This document shows positions 19,664-27,846 of a stretch of DNA of 64,000 bases, one piece after another (within the stretch, counting starts at the first letter, position 1; every line of letters starts with the position of its first letter). The translations under genes and the position numbers were made by a program. The notes below the pieces were generated by a model. It made no database searches, was not told the origin of the DNA, and saw only the letters and a list, made by a program, of their open reading frames with translations. The stretch covers positions 3,172,501-3,236,500 of the forward strand of contig NZ_CP033069.1 of NCBI RefSeq assembly GCF_003669015.1, in the 5' to 3' direction. The DNA is from Acidovorax sp. 1608163 (GTDB lineage Bacteria > Pseudomonadota > Gammaproteobacteria > Burkholderiales > Burkholderiaceae_C).

Positions 19664-20587
19664 ATGACAAAACCCACCGTCGGCATCATCGGCCTGGGCG
19701 CCATGGGCGCTGGCATTGCCAAGACCCTGCGCAACAACGGTTTCACCATCCACGTGTGCGACGTGCGCCCCGGCGTAGCCGATGCCTTTGTGGCAGACGG
19801 TGGCACAGCCCACGCCACCACCGCGTCGCTGGCAGCGGCGAGTGATGTGGTGGTGTCGGTGGTGGTCAACGCGGCGCAGACCGAGAGCGTGCTGTTCGGC
19901 GACGAGGGCCAAGGCGGCGCAGCAGCGGCCATGCGCCCCGGCAGCACCTTTGTGATGTGCTCCACCGTGGACCCCAACTGGTCTGTGGCACTGGAAGCCC
20001 GTCTCAACGCCCTGGGCCTGCACTATGTGGACGCCCCCATCTCCGGCGGCGCAGCCAAGGCCGCATCGGGCCAGATGACCATGATGACCTCGGCCAAGCC
20101 CGAGGCCTATGCCGCAGCCAACGCCGTGCTCGATGGCATGGCCGGCAAGGTGTACCGCCTGGGGGACAAGGCGGGCGCGGGCAGCAAGGTCAAGATCATC
20201 AACCAACTGCTGGCTGGTGTGCACATTGCCGTGGCCGCCGAAGCCATGGCCCTGGGCCTGCGCGAAGGCGTGGAAGCCAGCGCCTTGTATGAAGTGATCA
20301 CGAACAGCGCAGGCAACAGCTGGATGTTTGAAAACCGCATGGCCCATGTGCTGGCGGGCGACTACACGCCGCTGTCGGCCGTCGATATTTTCGTGAAGGA
20401 CCTCGGCCTGGTGCTGGACACCGCACGCGCCAGCAAATTTCCCCTGCCACTGGCCGCCACCGCGCACCAGATGTTCATGCAGGCATCGACCGCAGGCTTT
20501 GCCAAGGAAGATGACAGTGCCGTGATCAAGATCTTCCCTGGCATCACGTTGCCAAATAGCGAAGGTCCAGGGAAGGACAAGGCATGA
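19664..20587 (+). CDS. ltnD: L-threonate dehydrogenase (3-hydroxyisobutyrate dehydrogenase family)
   Basis: A 307-residue NAD-dependent beta-hydroxyacid dehydrogenase predicted to oxidise L-threonate (or D-erythronate) at C2. The Rossmann motif GIIGLGAMGAGIAKTL is at residues 7-22, the substrate-binding DAPISGGAAKAASGQMT near 125, and the catalytic lysine in GAGSKVKIINQLLAG near 175. The specific role follows from its place directly before otnK and otnC, the known tetronate pathway layout. Its stop overlaps the otnK ATG by four bases. Confidence 0.92.
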   Translation: MTKPTVGIIGLGAMGAGIAKTLRNNGFTIHVCDVRPGVADAFVADGGTAHATTASLAAASDVVVSVVVNAAQTESVLFGDEGQGGAAAAMRPGSTFVMCSTVDPNWSVALEARLNALGLHYVDAPISGGAAKAASGQMTMMTSAKPEAYAAANAVLDGMAGKVYRLGDKAGAGSKVKIINQLLAGVHIAVAAEAMALGLREGVEASALYEVITNSAGNSWMFENRMAHVLAGDYTPLSAVDIFVKDLGLVLDTARASKFPLPLAATAHQMFMQASTAGFAKEDDSAVIKIFPGITLPNSEGPGKDKA

Positions 20588-21861
20588 CACACGCACGTGC
20601 ACTGCTGGGCTGCATTGCCGACGACTTCACCGGCGCGACCGACCTGGCCAACAACTTGGTGCGCGCCGGCATGCGCGTGGTGCAGGCCATGGGCGTGCCC
20701 ACGGCACCTTTGGATACCGAGGCCGATGCCATCGTGGTTGCGCTCAAGTCGCGCACCATTCCCAAGGGCGATGCCATCGCCCAGTCACTGGCTGCGCTGC
20801 AATGGCTGAAAGCGCAAGGTGCCGAGCAGATCTACTTCAAATACTGCTCCACCTTTGACAGCACGGCCGAAGGCAACATCGGACCCGTGACCGATGCACT
20901 GATGCAGGCCCTGGGCACCGACTTCACCATCGCCACGGCCGCCTTCCCCGACAACAAGCGCACCGTGTTCAAGGGCTACCTGTTTGTGGGCGACGTGTTG
21001 CTGAACGAGAGCGGCATGCAGAACCACCCGCTCACGCCCATGACCGACCCCAACCTGGTGCGCGTGCTGCAGGCGCAAACACCCAGCCGCGTGGGCCTGA
21101 TCGACCACAGCGTGGTCGCACAGGGCGAGGCAGCTATCCGCGCACGCATCGATCAACTGAAGGCCGAGGGCGTGCGCATGGCCGTGGTCGATGCGGTGTC
21201 GAACGCCGACCTGCTGCGCCTGGGCCCTGCGCTCAAGGGCATGCCGCTGGTGACAGCCGGCTCTGGCGTGGCCATTGGCCTGCCGGGCAACTTTGGCGTG
21301 GCCCCCAGCAACGAGGCCGCCCGCCTGCCCGCTGCACAAGGGCTTCAGGCCATCGTTTCGGGCAGCTGCTCGGTGGCGACCAACCAGCAGGTGATGGATT
21401 TCATCAAGGCAGGCCAACCCGCCCTCGCCATCGACCCGCTGCGCATTGCTGCAGGGGTGGACGTGGCCGCCGAAGCTCTGGCCTGGGCCGAAGGCCACAT
21501 CGGCCAAGGCCCGGTGCTGGTGTATTCCACCGCCGAGCCCTCGGCCGTGCGTGCCATTCAGGGCAAGCTGGGTTCTGAAAAGGCCGGAGCCATGGTGGAA
21601 GAAACCATTGCTGCCATTGCACGCGGCCTGGTGCAGCGCGGTGTGCGCCAGCTCATCGTGGCGGGCGGCGAAACCTCCGGTGCCTGCGTGCAGGCCCTGG
21701 GCATCACGCAAATGCGCATTGGCGCGCAGATTGACCCCGGCGTGCCGTGGTGCCATGCCGTGGCGCCCGACGCCAAGGACGGGCTGCACATCACGCTGAA
21801 GTCGGGCAATTTCGGTAGCACCGACTTCTTCACCAAGGCTTTTGCACAATTGCTGGCATGA
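20584..21861 (+). CDS. otnK: 3-oxo-tetronate kinase (DUF1537 family)
   Basis: A 425-residue four-carbon acid sugar kinase that phosphorylates the 2-oxo/3-oxo-tetronate formed by the dehydrogenase and isomerase. The N-terminal motif GCIADDFTGATDLANNL (residues 9-25) is the family signature. The C-terminal nucleotide-binding region includes LIVAGGETSGACVQALG. It is joined to both neighbours by ATGA overlaps (20584-20587 and 21858-21861), so all three enzymes are translationally coupled. Confidence 0.93.
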   Translation: MTHARALLGCIADDFTGATDLANNLVRAGMRVVQAMGVPTAPLDTEADAIVVALKSRTIPKGDAIAQSLAALQWLKAQGAEQIYFKYCSTFDSTAEGNIGPVTDALMQALGTDFTIATAAFPDNKRTVFKGYLFVGDVLLNESGMQNHPLTPMTDPNLVRVLQAQTPSRVGLIDHSVVAQGEAAIRARIDQLKAEGVRMAVVDAVSNADLLRLGPALKGMPLVTAGSGVAIGLPGNFGVAPSNEAARLPAAQGLQAIVSGSCSVATNQQVMDFIKAGQPALAIDPLRIAAGVDVAAEALAWAEGHIGQGPVLVYSTAEPSAVRAIQGKLGSEKAGAMVEETIAAIARGLVQRGVRQLIVAGGETSGACVQALGITQMRIGAQIDPGVPWCHAVAPDAKDGLHITLKSGNFGSTDFFTKAFAQLLA

Positions 21862-22568
21862 CCGCTACCCCCGCCTTCATGGATGAGCCCCAAGCCCGCG
21901 ACGAAATATGCCGCGTGGGCCGCAGCCTGTTTGAGCGGGGCTATGTGCACGCCACCGCCGGCAACATCAGCGTGCGCCTGGCCGACGGCTACCTCATCAC
22001 CCCCACCGATGCCTGCCTGGGCACGCTGCAGCCCGAGCGGCTGGCGCGCCTGGACGCACAGGGCCAGCAGGTGGCGGGCGACCGGGCCAGCAAGACCATT
22101 GCGCTGCACCGGCAGATTTACGAGGCGTCGGCATCGACAGCAGCCCCCGCGCGCTGCGTGATCCACACGCACAGCACGCACCTGGTGGGCTGCTCGCTGC
22201 AAGCCGACACCGCTGCAGGTGGGCAACTGGCGCCCGATGCGCAATTGCTGCCCCCCATCACGCCCTACTTTGTCATGAAGGTGGGCCGCGTGCCGCACAT
22301 CCCTTACCACCGCCCTGGTGATGCCGCCGCAGCAGCGCTGGTGGAGCAGACCATCACCCGCTATGCAGCCCAGGGCAGCCCTGTGCGCGCCGTGATGCTG
22401 GCGCGCCTGGGGCCCAACGTGTGGCACGACACGCCCGCCGCCGCCATGGCCGTGCTGGAAGAGCTAGAGGAAACCGCACGCCTGTGGATGCTGTGCCAGC
22501 CCCGCCCCACGCCGCTGACCGAGCCCCAGATCGAGGAGCTACGCCAGAGCTTTGGCGCCCACTGGTAA
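21858..22568 (+). CDS. otnC: 3-oxo-tetronate 4-phosphate decarboxylase (class II aldolase family)
   Basis: A 236-residue class II aldolase/adducin-fold enzyme expected to decarboxylate 3-oxo-tetronate 4-phosphate to dihydroxyacetone phosphate and CO2. GYVHATAGNISVRLADGYLITPT (about residues 28-50) and the metal-binding VIHTHSTHLVGCS are visible. It follows otnK with a four-base overlap. The product enters glycolysis directly, completing the pathway. Confidence 0.92.
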   Translation: MTATPAFMDEPQARDEICRVGRSLFERGYVHATAGNISVRLADGYLITPTDACLGTLQPERLARLDAQGQQVAGDRASKTIALHRQIYEASASTAAPARCVIHTHSTHLVGCSLQADTAAGGQLAPDAQLLPPITPYFVMKVGRVPHIPYHRPGDAAAAALVEQTITRYAAQGSPVRAVMLARLGPNVWHDTPAAAMAVLEELEETARLWMLCQPRPTPLTEPQIEELRQSFGAHW

Positions 22569-22624
22569 CGGGCGGGCTGTGCCCATGGCGCGGTGATGAA
22601 AGAACACACACAAGGAGACAAACC

Positions 22625-23692
22625 ATGACCCTTTCTTTCTGGCGCAAAGCCTTCGCCCCCATGCTGCTGGGTGTGCTGGCCACAGGCGGTGCATCGGCTG
22701 CGGACTACCCCGACCCCAAGCACGGCGAGTGGGTCGTCAAGGATTTCCGCTTCCACACCGGCCAGACCTTGCCCGAACTCAAGCTGGCCTACTCCACCGT
22801 GGGCGAGCCCACAGGCGAGCCGGTGCTGGTGCTGCATGGCACCAATGGCTCGGCAGAGAGCATGCTCACGTCCGGCTTTGCAGGCACGCTGTTTGGCCCC
22901 GGCCAGCCGCTGGATGCGCGCAAGTACTTCATCATCCTGCCGGACGCCATCGGCACCGGCCGCTCCAGCAAGCCATCGGACGGCCTGCGCGCCGCCTTTC
23001 CAGCCTACAACTACGACGACATGGTGCAGGCTCAGTACCGCCTGCTGACAGAGCACCTGGGCGTGCGCCATGTGCGAGCCATCATCGGCAACTCCATGGG
23101 CGGCATGCACACCTGGGTGTGGGCCCAGCGCCACCCCGATTTCATGGACGTTGCCGTGCCCATGGCCTCGCTGCCCGCCGCCATGTCGGGCCGCAACTGG
23201 ATGATGCGCCGCCTGCTGGTCGATGCCATCCGCAACGACCCCGAATGGCAGGGCGGCAACTACACCCGCCAGCCCCGCAGCCTGCAGTTTGCGTCGGTGT
23301 TTTTTGGCACGGGCACGAACGGGGGCAATCAAGGCTTGCAAAAGCTGGCCCCCAACCGCGCTGCGGCCGATGCGCTGGTGGAGCAACGCCTCAAGGCCCC
23401 TTTCCGTGGCGATGCCAACGACCACATCTACCAGTGGGAAGCCTCGCGCGACTACGGCCCCGAGCCCGGGCTGGAACGCATCACCGCGCGCGTGCTGGCC
23501 ATCAACTCGGCAGACGATGAGCGCAACCCACCCGAGCTGGGTGTGCTGGACAAAGCCATCGCCCGCATCCCGCACGCCCAGGCCTACGTGATCCCTGCCA
23601 GCGCCGACACCCTCGGCCACAGCACGGTGGGCCTGGCGCGCTTTTACCAAGACCGGCTGGCGCAGGTGCTCACCAGTGCACCGCGCCGCTGA
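22625..23692 (+). CDS. Exported alpha/beta hydrolase, homoserine O-acetyltransferase-like fold
   Basis: A 355-residue alpha/beta hydrolase with a signal peptide (RKAFAPMLLGVLATGGASAA, cleavage near residue 25). The body carries LVLHGTNGSAESML (oxyanion), the nucleophile elbow GNSMGGMHTWVWAQ (Ser near residue 158), an aspartate in NSADDERNP and a histidine in DTLGHSTVGL, so the triad looks complete. It resembles MetX-type enzymes, but export argues against methionine synthesis. It sits inside the tetronate operon between otnC and otnI, so a periplasmic esterase or lactonase releasing tetronates from lactones or conjugates is a reasonable guess. The start is the ATG at 22625; the frame is open far upstream inside otnC. 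Confidence 0.88.
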   Translation: MTLSFWRKAFAPMLLGVLATGGASAADYPDPKHGEWVVKDFRFHTGQTLPELKLAYSTVGEPTGEPVLVLHGTNGSAESMLTSGFAGTLFGPGQPLDARKYFIILPDAIGTGRSSKPSDGLRAAFPAYNYDDMVQAQYRLLTEHLGVRHVRAIIGNSMGGMHTWVWAQRHPDFMDVAVPMASLPAAMSGRNWMMRRLLVDAIRNDPEWQGGNYTRQPRSLQFASVFFGTGTNGGNQGLQKLAPNRAAADALVEQRLKAPFRGDANDHIYQWEASRDYGPEPGLERITARVLAINSADDERNPPELGVLDKAIARIPHAQAYVIPASADTLGHSTVGLARFYQDRLAQVLTSAPRR

Positions 23693-23716
23693 CCGCTTTT
23701 TTCTCAGGAATCTTTC

Positions 23717-24514
23717 ATGCCCCGCTTCGCTGCCAATCTGTCCATGCTCTACAACGACGTGGACTTTCTCGACCGTTTTGCCGCCGCTGCCCGCGATGGC
23801 TTCCAGGCGGTGGAGTACCTGTTTCCCTACGCCTACTCTGCGCAAGAACTGGCCGCGCGCCTGCAAGCCAACGGCCTGCAGCAAGTGCTGTTCAACGCCC
23901 CGCCCGGCAACTGGGACGCGGGCGAGCGTGGGCTGGCCTGCCTGCCGGGGCGCGAGGCCGAGTTCCGCGAAGGCATTGCCAAGGCGGTTGAATACGCCCA
24001 GGCGCTGCAGTGCCCCCGCATCCACGTGATGGCCGGGCTGGTGCCCCAGGGTGCAGACGCAGCCACCGTGCGCGCCACCTACATCGCCAACGTGCGCTAC
24101 GCCGCCGCGCAGGCTGCGCCCCACGGCATCCAGATCCTGCTGGAGCCCATCAATGGCCGCGACATGCCCGGCTTCTTCCTGAGCCGCCAGGACCAGGCCC
24201 ACACGCTGATCGCCGAGATCGGCGCCGCCAACGTGAAGGTGCAGATGGACCTGTACCACTGCCAGATCGTGGAAGGCGACCTGGCCATGAAGGTGCGCCA
24301 GTACCTGCCCACCGGCAACGTCGGCCACTTCCAGATTGCCGGTGTGCCCGAGCGCCACGAACCCGATGTGGGCGAGATCAATTACACCTACCTGTTCAAG
24401 CTGCTGGACAGCCTGGGCTACGACGGCTGGATTGGCTGCGAATACCGCCCCGCGCGCGGCGCAGCAGCCCACGCCACCAGCGACGGGCTGGGCTGGCTCA
24501 AGCCCTGGCTGTAA
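23717..24514 (+). CDS. otnI: 2-oxo-tetronate isomerase (hydroxypyruvate isomerase family)
   Basis: A 265-residue TIM-barrel isomerase that converts 2-oxo-tetronate to 3-oxo-tetronate so that OtnK can act. Family features are [20 protein letters not shown] at the N-terminus, the barrel-end metal ligands in [14 protein letters not shown] and [13 protein letters not shown], and [12 protein letters not shown] near the C-terminus. It is the last gene of the operon, 24 bases after the hydrolase. Being in this operon it is more likely OtnI than a true hydroxypyruvate isomerase. Confidence 0.91.
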   Translation: MPRFAANLSMLYNDVDFLDRFAAAARDGFQAVEYLFPYAYSAQELAARLQANGLQQVLFNAPPGNWDAGERGLACLPGREAEFREGIAKAVEYAQALQCPRIHVMAGLVPQGADAATVRATYIANVRYAAAQAAPHGIQILLEPINGRDMPGFFLSRQDQAHTLIAEIGAANVKVQMDLYHCQIVEGDLAMKVRQYLPTGNVGHFQIAGVPERHEPDVGEINYTYLFKLLDSLGYDGWIGCEYRPARGAAAHATSDGLGWLKPWL

Positions 24515-24570
24515 GGCCTGAGATACCCGTTGGCTTGCAGGGTATGGAATATGCTTACTAGATAAAACGG

Positions 24571-24622
24571 GCTGCTGCGCTTGTCAATCAAGCGCAAGCA
24601 GCTATATTTTTGATAGTAAACA
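24571..24622 (-). repeat. Dispersed palindromic repeat, copy 2
   Basis: In the gap between otnI and ureD. On the minus strand it reads ATAGCTGCTTGCGCTTGATT then GACAAGCGCAGCAGCCCG, so the pairing GCGCTTG/CAAGCGC is kept. It ends 10 bases before ureD. Confidence 0.8.
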
Positions 24623-24632
24623 GACATCCAAC

Positions 24633-25463
24633 ATGCCCTGGCACGCGCGCCTGCAACTGAACTACACCCTCGAAAACGCCCGGACCGTGGCGCGGTTTGA
24701 GCACCACGGGCCGCTGCGCATTCTGCAAAGCCTGTACCCCGAAGGCGACAGCGTTTGCCACAACGTGCTGGTGCACCCGCCGGGCGGTTTGGTGGGCGGC
24801 GACACGCTGGAGATTGCCGCCACCGTGGGCACGGGGGCGCACGGGCTGGTCACCACACCGGGGGCCACGCGGTTTTACCGATCGGCTGGCGAGCTGGCGC
24901 TGCAGCGCACCCACCTCACCCTGGCTGAGAACGCGCGCCTGGAATGGCTGCCGCTGGAGGCGCTTTGCTACAACGCCTGCCACGCCCGCAACCACCTGAC
25001 ACTGTCTCTGGCGGCAGGCGCCGAATGCATGGGCTGGGACGTCACCGCACTGGGCCTGCCCCACGCCAACCAGCCCTTTGAAATGGGCGATTTCGAACAG
25101 CACATCGAAGTGCCCGGCGTGTGGCTGGAGCGCGGCACCATCAACGCAGCAGACCACCAGCTGCTGTACAGCCCCCTGGGCCTGGCCGGGCAGCGCTGTC
25201 TGGGCAGTTTGTTCTTTGTCACAGGCACGCCCCTGGACAGAGCCCGGCGCGATACCGCGCTGGATGCCGCCCGGGCTGTGGTGGATGCGCACTCGCTCAA
25301 GGCCACGGCGGGCGCCACCAGCCCCAACCCGCAGGTGGTGGTGTTGCGCGTGCTGGCGCCCCAGGTGGAGCCTGCCATGCAGTTGCTCAAGCAAGTGCGC
25401 AGCGCCTGGCGCAAAGCCCTGTGGCAGCTCGATGCCGTGCCACCCCGCATCTGGGCGATGTAG
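24633..25463 (+). CDS. ureD: Urease accessory protein UreD
   Basis: A 276-residue UreD/UreH, the scaffold protein that with UreF and UreG delivers nickel to apo-urease. Typical segments are RTVARFEHHGPLRILQSLYP, VLVHPPGGLVGGDTLEI, TTPGATRFYRSAG, and LEWLPLEALCYNACHA, where most homologs have an LPQETI-like stretch followed by a conserved phenylalanine. It is full length. No ureA, ureB, ureC, ureE, ureF or ureG is in the window, although in this bacterial group ureD usually precedes ureA. Dispersed repeats lie on both sides. The urt urea transporter is 11 kb away on the other strand. Confidence 0.9.
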   Translation: MPWHARLQLNYTLENARTVARFEHHGPLRILQSLYPEGDSVCHNVLVHPPGGLVGGDTLEIAATVGTGAHGLVTTPGATRFYRSAGELALQRTHLTLAENARLEWLPLEALCYNACHARNHLTLSLAAGAECMGWDVTALGLPHANQPFEMGDFEQHIEVPGVWLERGTINAADHQLLYSPLGLAGQRCLGSLFFVTGTPLDRARRDTALDAARAVVDAHSLKATAGATSPNPQVVVLRVLAPQVEPAMQLLKQVRSAWRKALWQLDAVPPRIWAM

Positions 25464-25484
25464 CCGATTGGCTACATTCATCAG

Positions 25485-25545
25485 CCAAAAATAGGCCTCT
25501 AGCGCTTTCATACAAAGCGCAATCAGCTATCAAATAAATAGCAAA
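25485..25545 (-). repeat. Dispersed palindromic repeat, copy 3
   Basis: Just downstream of ureD. On the minus strand it reads GATAGCTGATTGCGCTTTGT then AAAGCGCTAGAGGCCTATTT. Hairpin arms are GCGCTTT and AAAGCGC. Confidence 0.8.
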
Positions 25546-25713
25546 ACGCGCACCGAATGCAGCCCCTGGATGACCCCAGATGGGGCACCAACAAGGGGCC
25601 AAGGCAACGCGCCATGAGCGCACCGCACCCTGCCTCGCCCGACGGCAACCCTGCCCGCGATCGACAACGCCTGCCCCCTCCTCTCACTGGGTGACTCGGG
25701 TTTCTACGTGTAT

Positions 25714-25749
25714 TCAAGAATTTAGTTAGTAAATATAACTATTTCTTGA
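25714..25749. promoter_or_regulatory. AT-rich 36-bp dyad upstream of the porin gene
   Basis: TCAAGAA and TTCTTGA enclose TAGTTA and TAACTA half-sites in an AT-rich stretch that contrasts with the surrounding GC-rich DNA. It lies 155 bases before the porin ATG and looks like an operator with two nested dyads. The rest of the 25546-25904 gap shows nothing identifiable. Confidence 0.5.
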
Positions 25750-25904
25750 TGCGCAACAAGCACCACCATCAGGGCGATATGCCCCACCCACGCCACTGCC
25801 CGCCCCCTGCGGCGGCTGGTGCGCACGCCCCTGCAGCGCAACGCCCACAAGACGGCGCGCAGCATGGGCTCCATCCCCAGCGTCCATTCAGAAAGAACAT
25901 CACC

Positions 25905-27107
25905 ATGCAGAGACAAACCTCATTCCTTCCCCGTCACACCACCGACGCCCGTCAAGCCCGACGCCAGGCGCTGCGCTCCCGCGCATCGTGGGCGCGTGCT
26001 GTTGGCATGGCCACTTTGGCCACGGCTTCGTTGGCCGCGCAAGCCCAAAGCACCGGCACCTCCAGCGTCACCCTCTACGGGATCGTGGACGCCTCGGTGG
26101 GTCGATTCAACGGCTCAGCGGCTGGCATCAATGCGCAAAACACTGCCGTAAGCAAAGTGGAGAGCGGCAGCATGTCCACCAGCCGCTGGGGCCTGCGGGG
26201 CAATGAGGACCTGGGTGGCGGCTTGTCAGCGAGCTTCGAGATGTCGTCTTTTGTGCGCAACGACACTGGCGCCGTGGGCCGCAACGATGCCATTGGCGCC
26301 CCCGTCAATGTGGCGGCAGACCCCTTCTTCTCGCGCATGGCCTGGGTGGCGTTGGCCCACAAGGACCTGGGGCGCCTGCGCCTGGGCAACGTCACCACGC
26401 TGATGTTCGCCAACAGCATCGGCTCGAACGCCTTTGGCGACGGCACCATCTTCGGCCCGCTGAACCTGGTGACTTTTGTGGGCAGCCCCCTCACCGGCGG
26501 CACGGCCTGGACCAACTCGGTGGTGTACGACAGCCCCAACATCGCAGGCTTCACCGGCGCTGCGGCCTACGCTGCATCAGAAGCCCAGGGCGGCGGCAAC
26601 CGGGCCCTGCGGATGGCCTATGCCAACGGCCCCCTGGCCACCTCGCTAGCCTGGCAAAGCGTGAAGAAAAACCCGCTGACGTTTGCCGACGGCACGTCGC
26701 CCAACAACACCCGCTCGTGGCAATGGGCGGGCTCCTACGACTTCAAGGCCGTCAAGCTGTGGGCGCACCTGGGCCGCATTGAAAACAAGGGCACCGAAGC
26801 CACCCCTCTGGATGTGTCCTACAAAGTGTGGGACCTGAGCGCCACGGTGCCTGTGGGCGCAGGCAACATCCTGGCTGGCTACGCATCACGCCGCACCAGC
26901 GACGCCGTGGGCCCCGTGCCCGCTACTGCAGCTGGCGGCAATGTGCAGCGCAAGGTGTTTACCGTGGGCTATGACTACTGGTTGTCCAAGCGCACTGACC
27001 TGTACGCCATGGTCATGCGCGACAGCACCCGCACCAACACCGTGGGCAGCGGCTTGCTCAACGCCAGTGGCACCAGCTTTGCGGTAGGCATGCGGCACGC
27101 GTTCTGA
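25905..27107 (+). CDS. Gram-negative porin (Burkholderiales-type)
   Basis: A 400-residue outer-membrane beta-barrel porin. An unusually long, arginine-rich N-region precedes the hydrophobic signal core (GMATLATASLAAQAQ; cleavage near residue 48). The mature protein starts SSVTLYGIVDASVGRF, the classic opening, and has SRWGLRGNEDLGGGLSASFEM and a final GMRHAF ending in phenylalanine, as needed for barrel assembly. The ATG at 25905 is the first that yields only the signal peptide and porin; the frame remains open upstream. It is monocistronic, with a terminator after it. It probably gives general uptake of small polar solutes. Confidence 0.93.
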   Translation: MQRQTSFLPRHTTDARQARRQALRSRASWARAVGMATLATASLAAQAQSTGTSSVTLYGIVDASVGRFNGSAAGINAQNTAVSKVESGSMSTSRWGLRGNEDLGGGLSASFEMSSFVRNDTGAVGRNDAIGAPVNVAADPFFSRMAWVALAHKDLGRLRLGNVTTLMFANSIGSNAFGDGTIFGPLNLVTFVGSPLTGGTAWTNSVVYDSPNIAGFTGAAAYAASEAQGGGNRALRMAYANGPLATSLAWQSVKKNPLTFADGTSPNNTRSWQWAGSYDFKAVKLWAHLGRIENKGTEATPLDVSYKVWDLSATVPVGAGNILAGYASRRTSDAVGPVPATAAGGNVQRKVFTVGYDYWLSKRTDLYAMVMRDSTRTNTVGSGLLNASGTSFAVGMRHAF

Positions 27108-27163
27108 GTGCGGCGGCACCGCTGGTGGGCGGTGCCTGCCTGACTTGTAAGTGATCCAAGGTT

Positions 27164-27190
27164 GGGGCGTCTGCGGGCGCCCCTTTTTTA
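27164..27190 (+). terminator. Intrinsic terminator of the porin gene
   Basis: Stem GGGGCG/CGCCCC with an eight-base loop followed by a run of six T. It is 57 bases after the porin stop and fits plus-strand termination. Confidence 0.85.
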
Positions 27191-27201
27191 TCCTGCGGCC
27201 G

Positions 27202-27720
27202 TCAACGGTTGGCCACAGCCGAGGCAGGCGCCAACTTGGTGGCCAGCAAGCTGGCCGTGTAGCGCAGCCGGTCAATGTCTGCCCCGGCGTGCACACCCCG
27301 GCTGAAGCAGCACAACGTGCCATACACCGCGCCACCGGCAAGGCGCACTGGCGTGCTCAAGTGGGTGCCGATGGGAAATCCGGGATCCGGGGCTTTGCCA
27401 GATGCCACATAGGGCTTCGCATCCTGCATCACCTCCGGCAATCGCCCTTCCACCACCCGCTGGCACCAGCTTTCCTCTACAGGGTCAGACATGCCCGGCT
27501 CCAGCAGTGAGCAGTCGGGGGCGCTGTCCACGGCCTTAATGATGCGGCGGCCATCGGTGATCTGCGAGACGAACGCCACATCCATGCCCAAGCGGGTGCG
27601 CAGCAACTGCAACACCTGCGGCACTGCGGCCGGGAGGTCCGGATCCGCAGAGTCGCTAGTGGCCACCAGCAGTTCAGAAATAGTGACGTCAAGATCGTCG
27701 GGGTTGTAGTCCAGAAACAT
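27202..27720 (-). CDS. GAF domain protein
   Basis: A 172-residue protein consisting mainly of one GAF sensory domain (about residues 25-165): LLRTRLGMDVAFVSQITDG, then PDCSLLEPGMSDPVEESWC, then PIGTHLSTPVRLAGGAVYGTLCCFS. There is no attached output domain, so it would act as a small stand-alone ligand or redox sensor, or partner another protein. The ATG at 27720 gives the typical start MFLDYNPDDLDV; an upstream ATG at 27765 adds 15 residues and neither has a clear ribosome site. It lies downstream of an alanine aminotransferase gene on the same strand with a 126-bp gap, so a joint transcript is possible. Confidence 0.85.
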   Translation of the reverse strand: MFLDYNPDDLDVTISELLVATSDSADPDLPAAVPQVLQLLRTRLGMDVAFVSQITDGRRIIKAVDSAPDCSLLEPGMSDPVEESWCQRVVEGRLPEVMQDAKPYVASGKAPDPGFPIGTHLSTPVRLAGGAVYGTLCCFSRGVHAGADIDRLRYTASLLATKLAPASAVANR

Positions 27721-27846
27721 GCAAAACAGTCTAAGCGAGGGCCCCGGCTGAGGGCCGTAAGCCATCGTCGAAACCGTACACGGGCGGGGGAGAAGGCGGA
27801 CACCAAGTGCATAGCCCGGACCATCCCCCCACCGAACAGGGCAGCT

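Noticed and set aside
18151..20007. 618-codon open frame antisense to the permease and ltnD
   Set aside because: Gln/His/Gly/Arg-rich shadow translation; the plus-strand genes are well supported.
22361..24472. 703-codon open frame antisense to otnC, the hydrolase and otnI
   Set aside because: Spans three real genes on the other strand with shadow-type composition; no start signal or homology.
24571..24622. Hairpin considered as a tRNA or small RNA
   Set aside because: It has no tRNA arms or CCA-type end and matches the dispersed repeat family.
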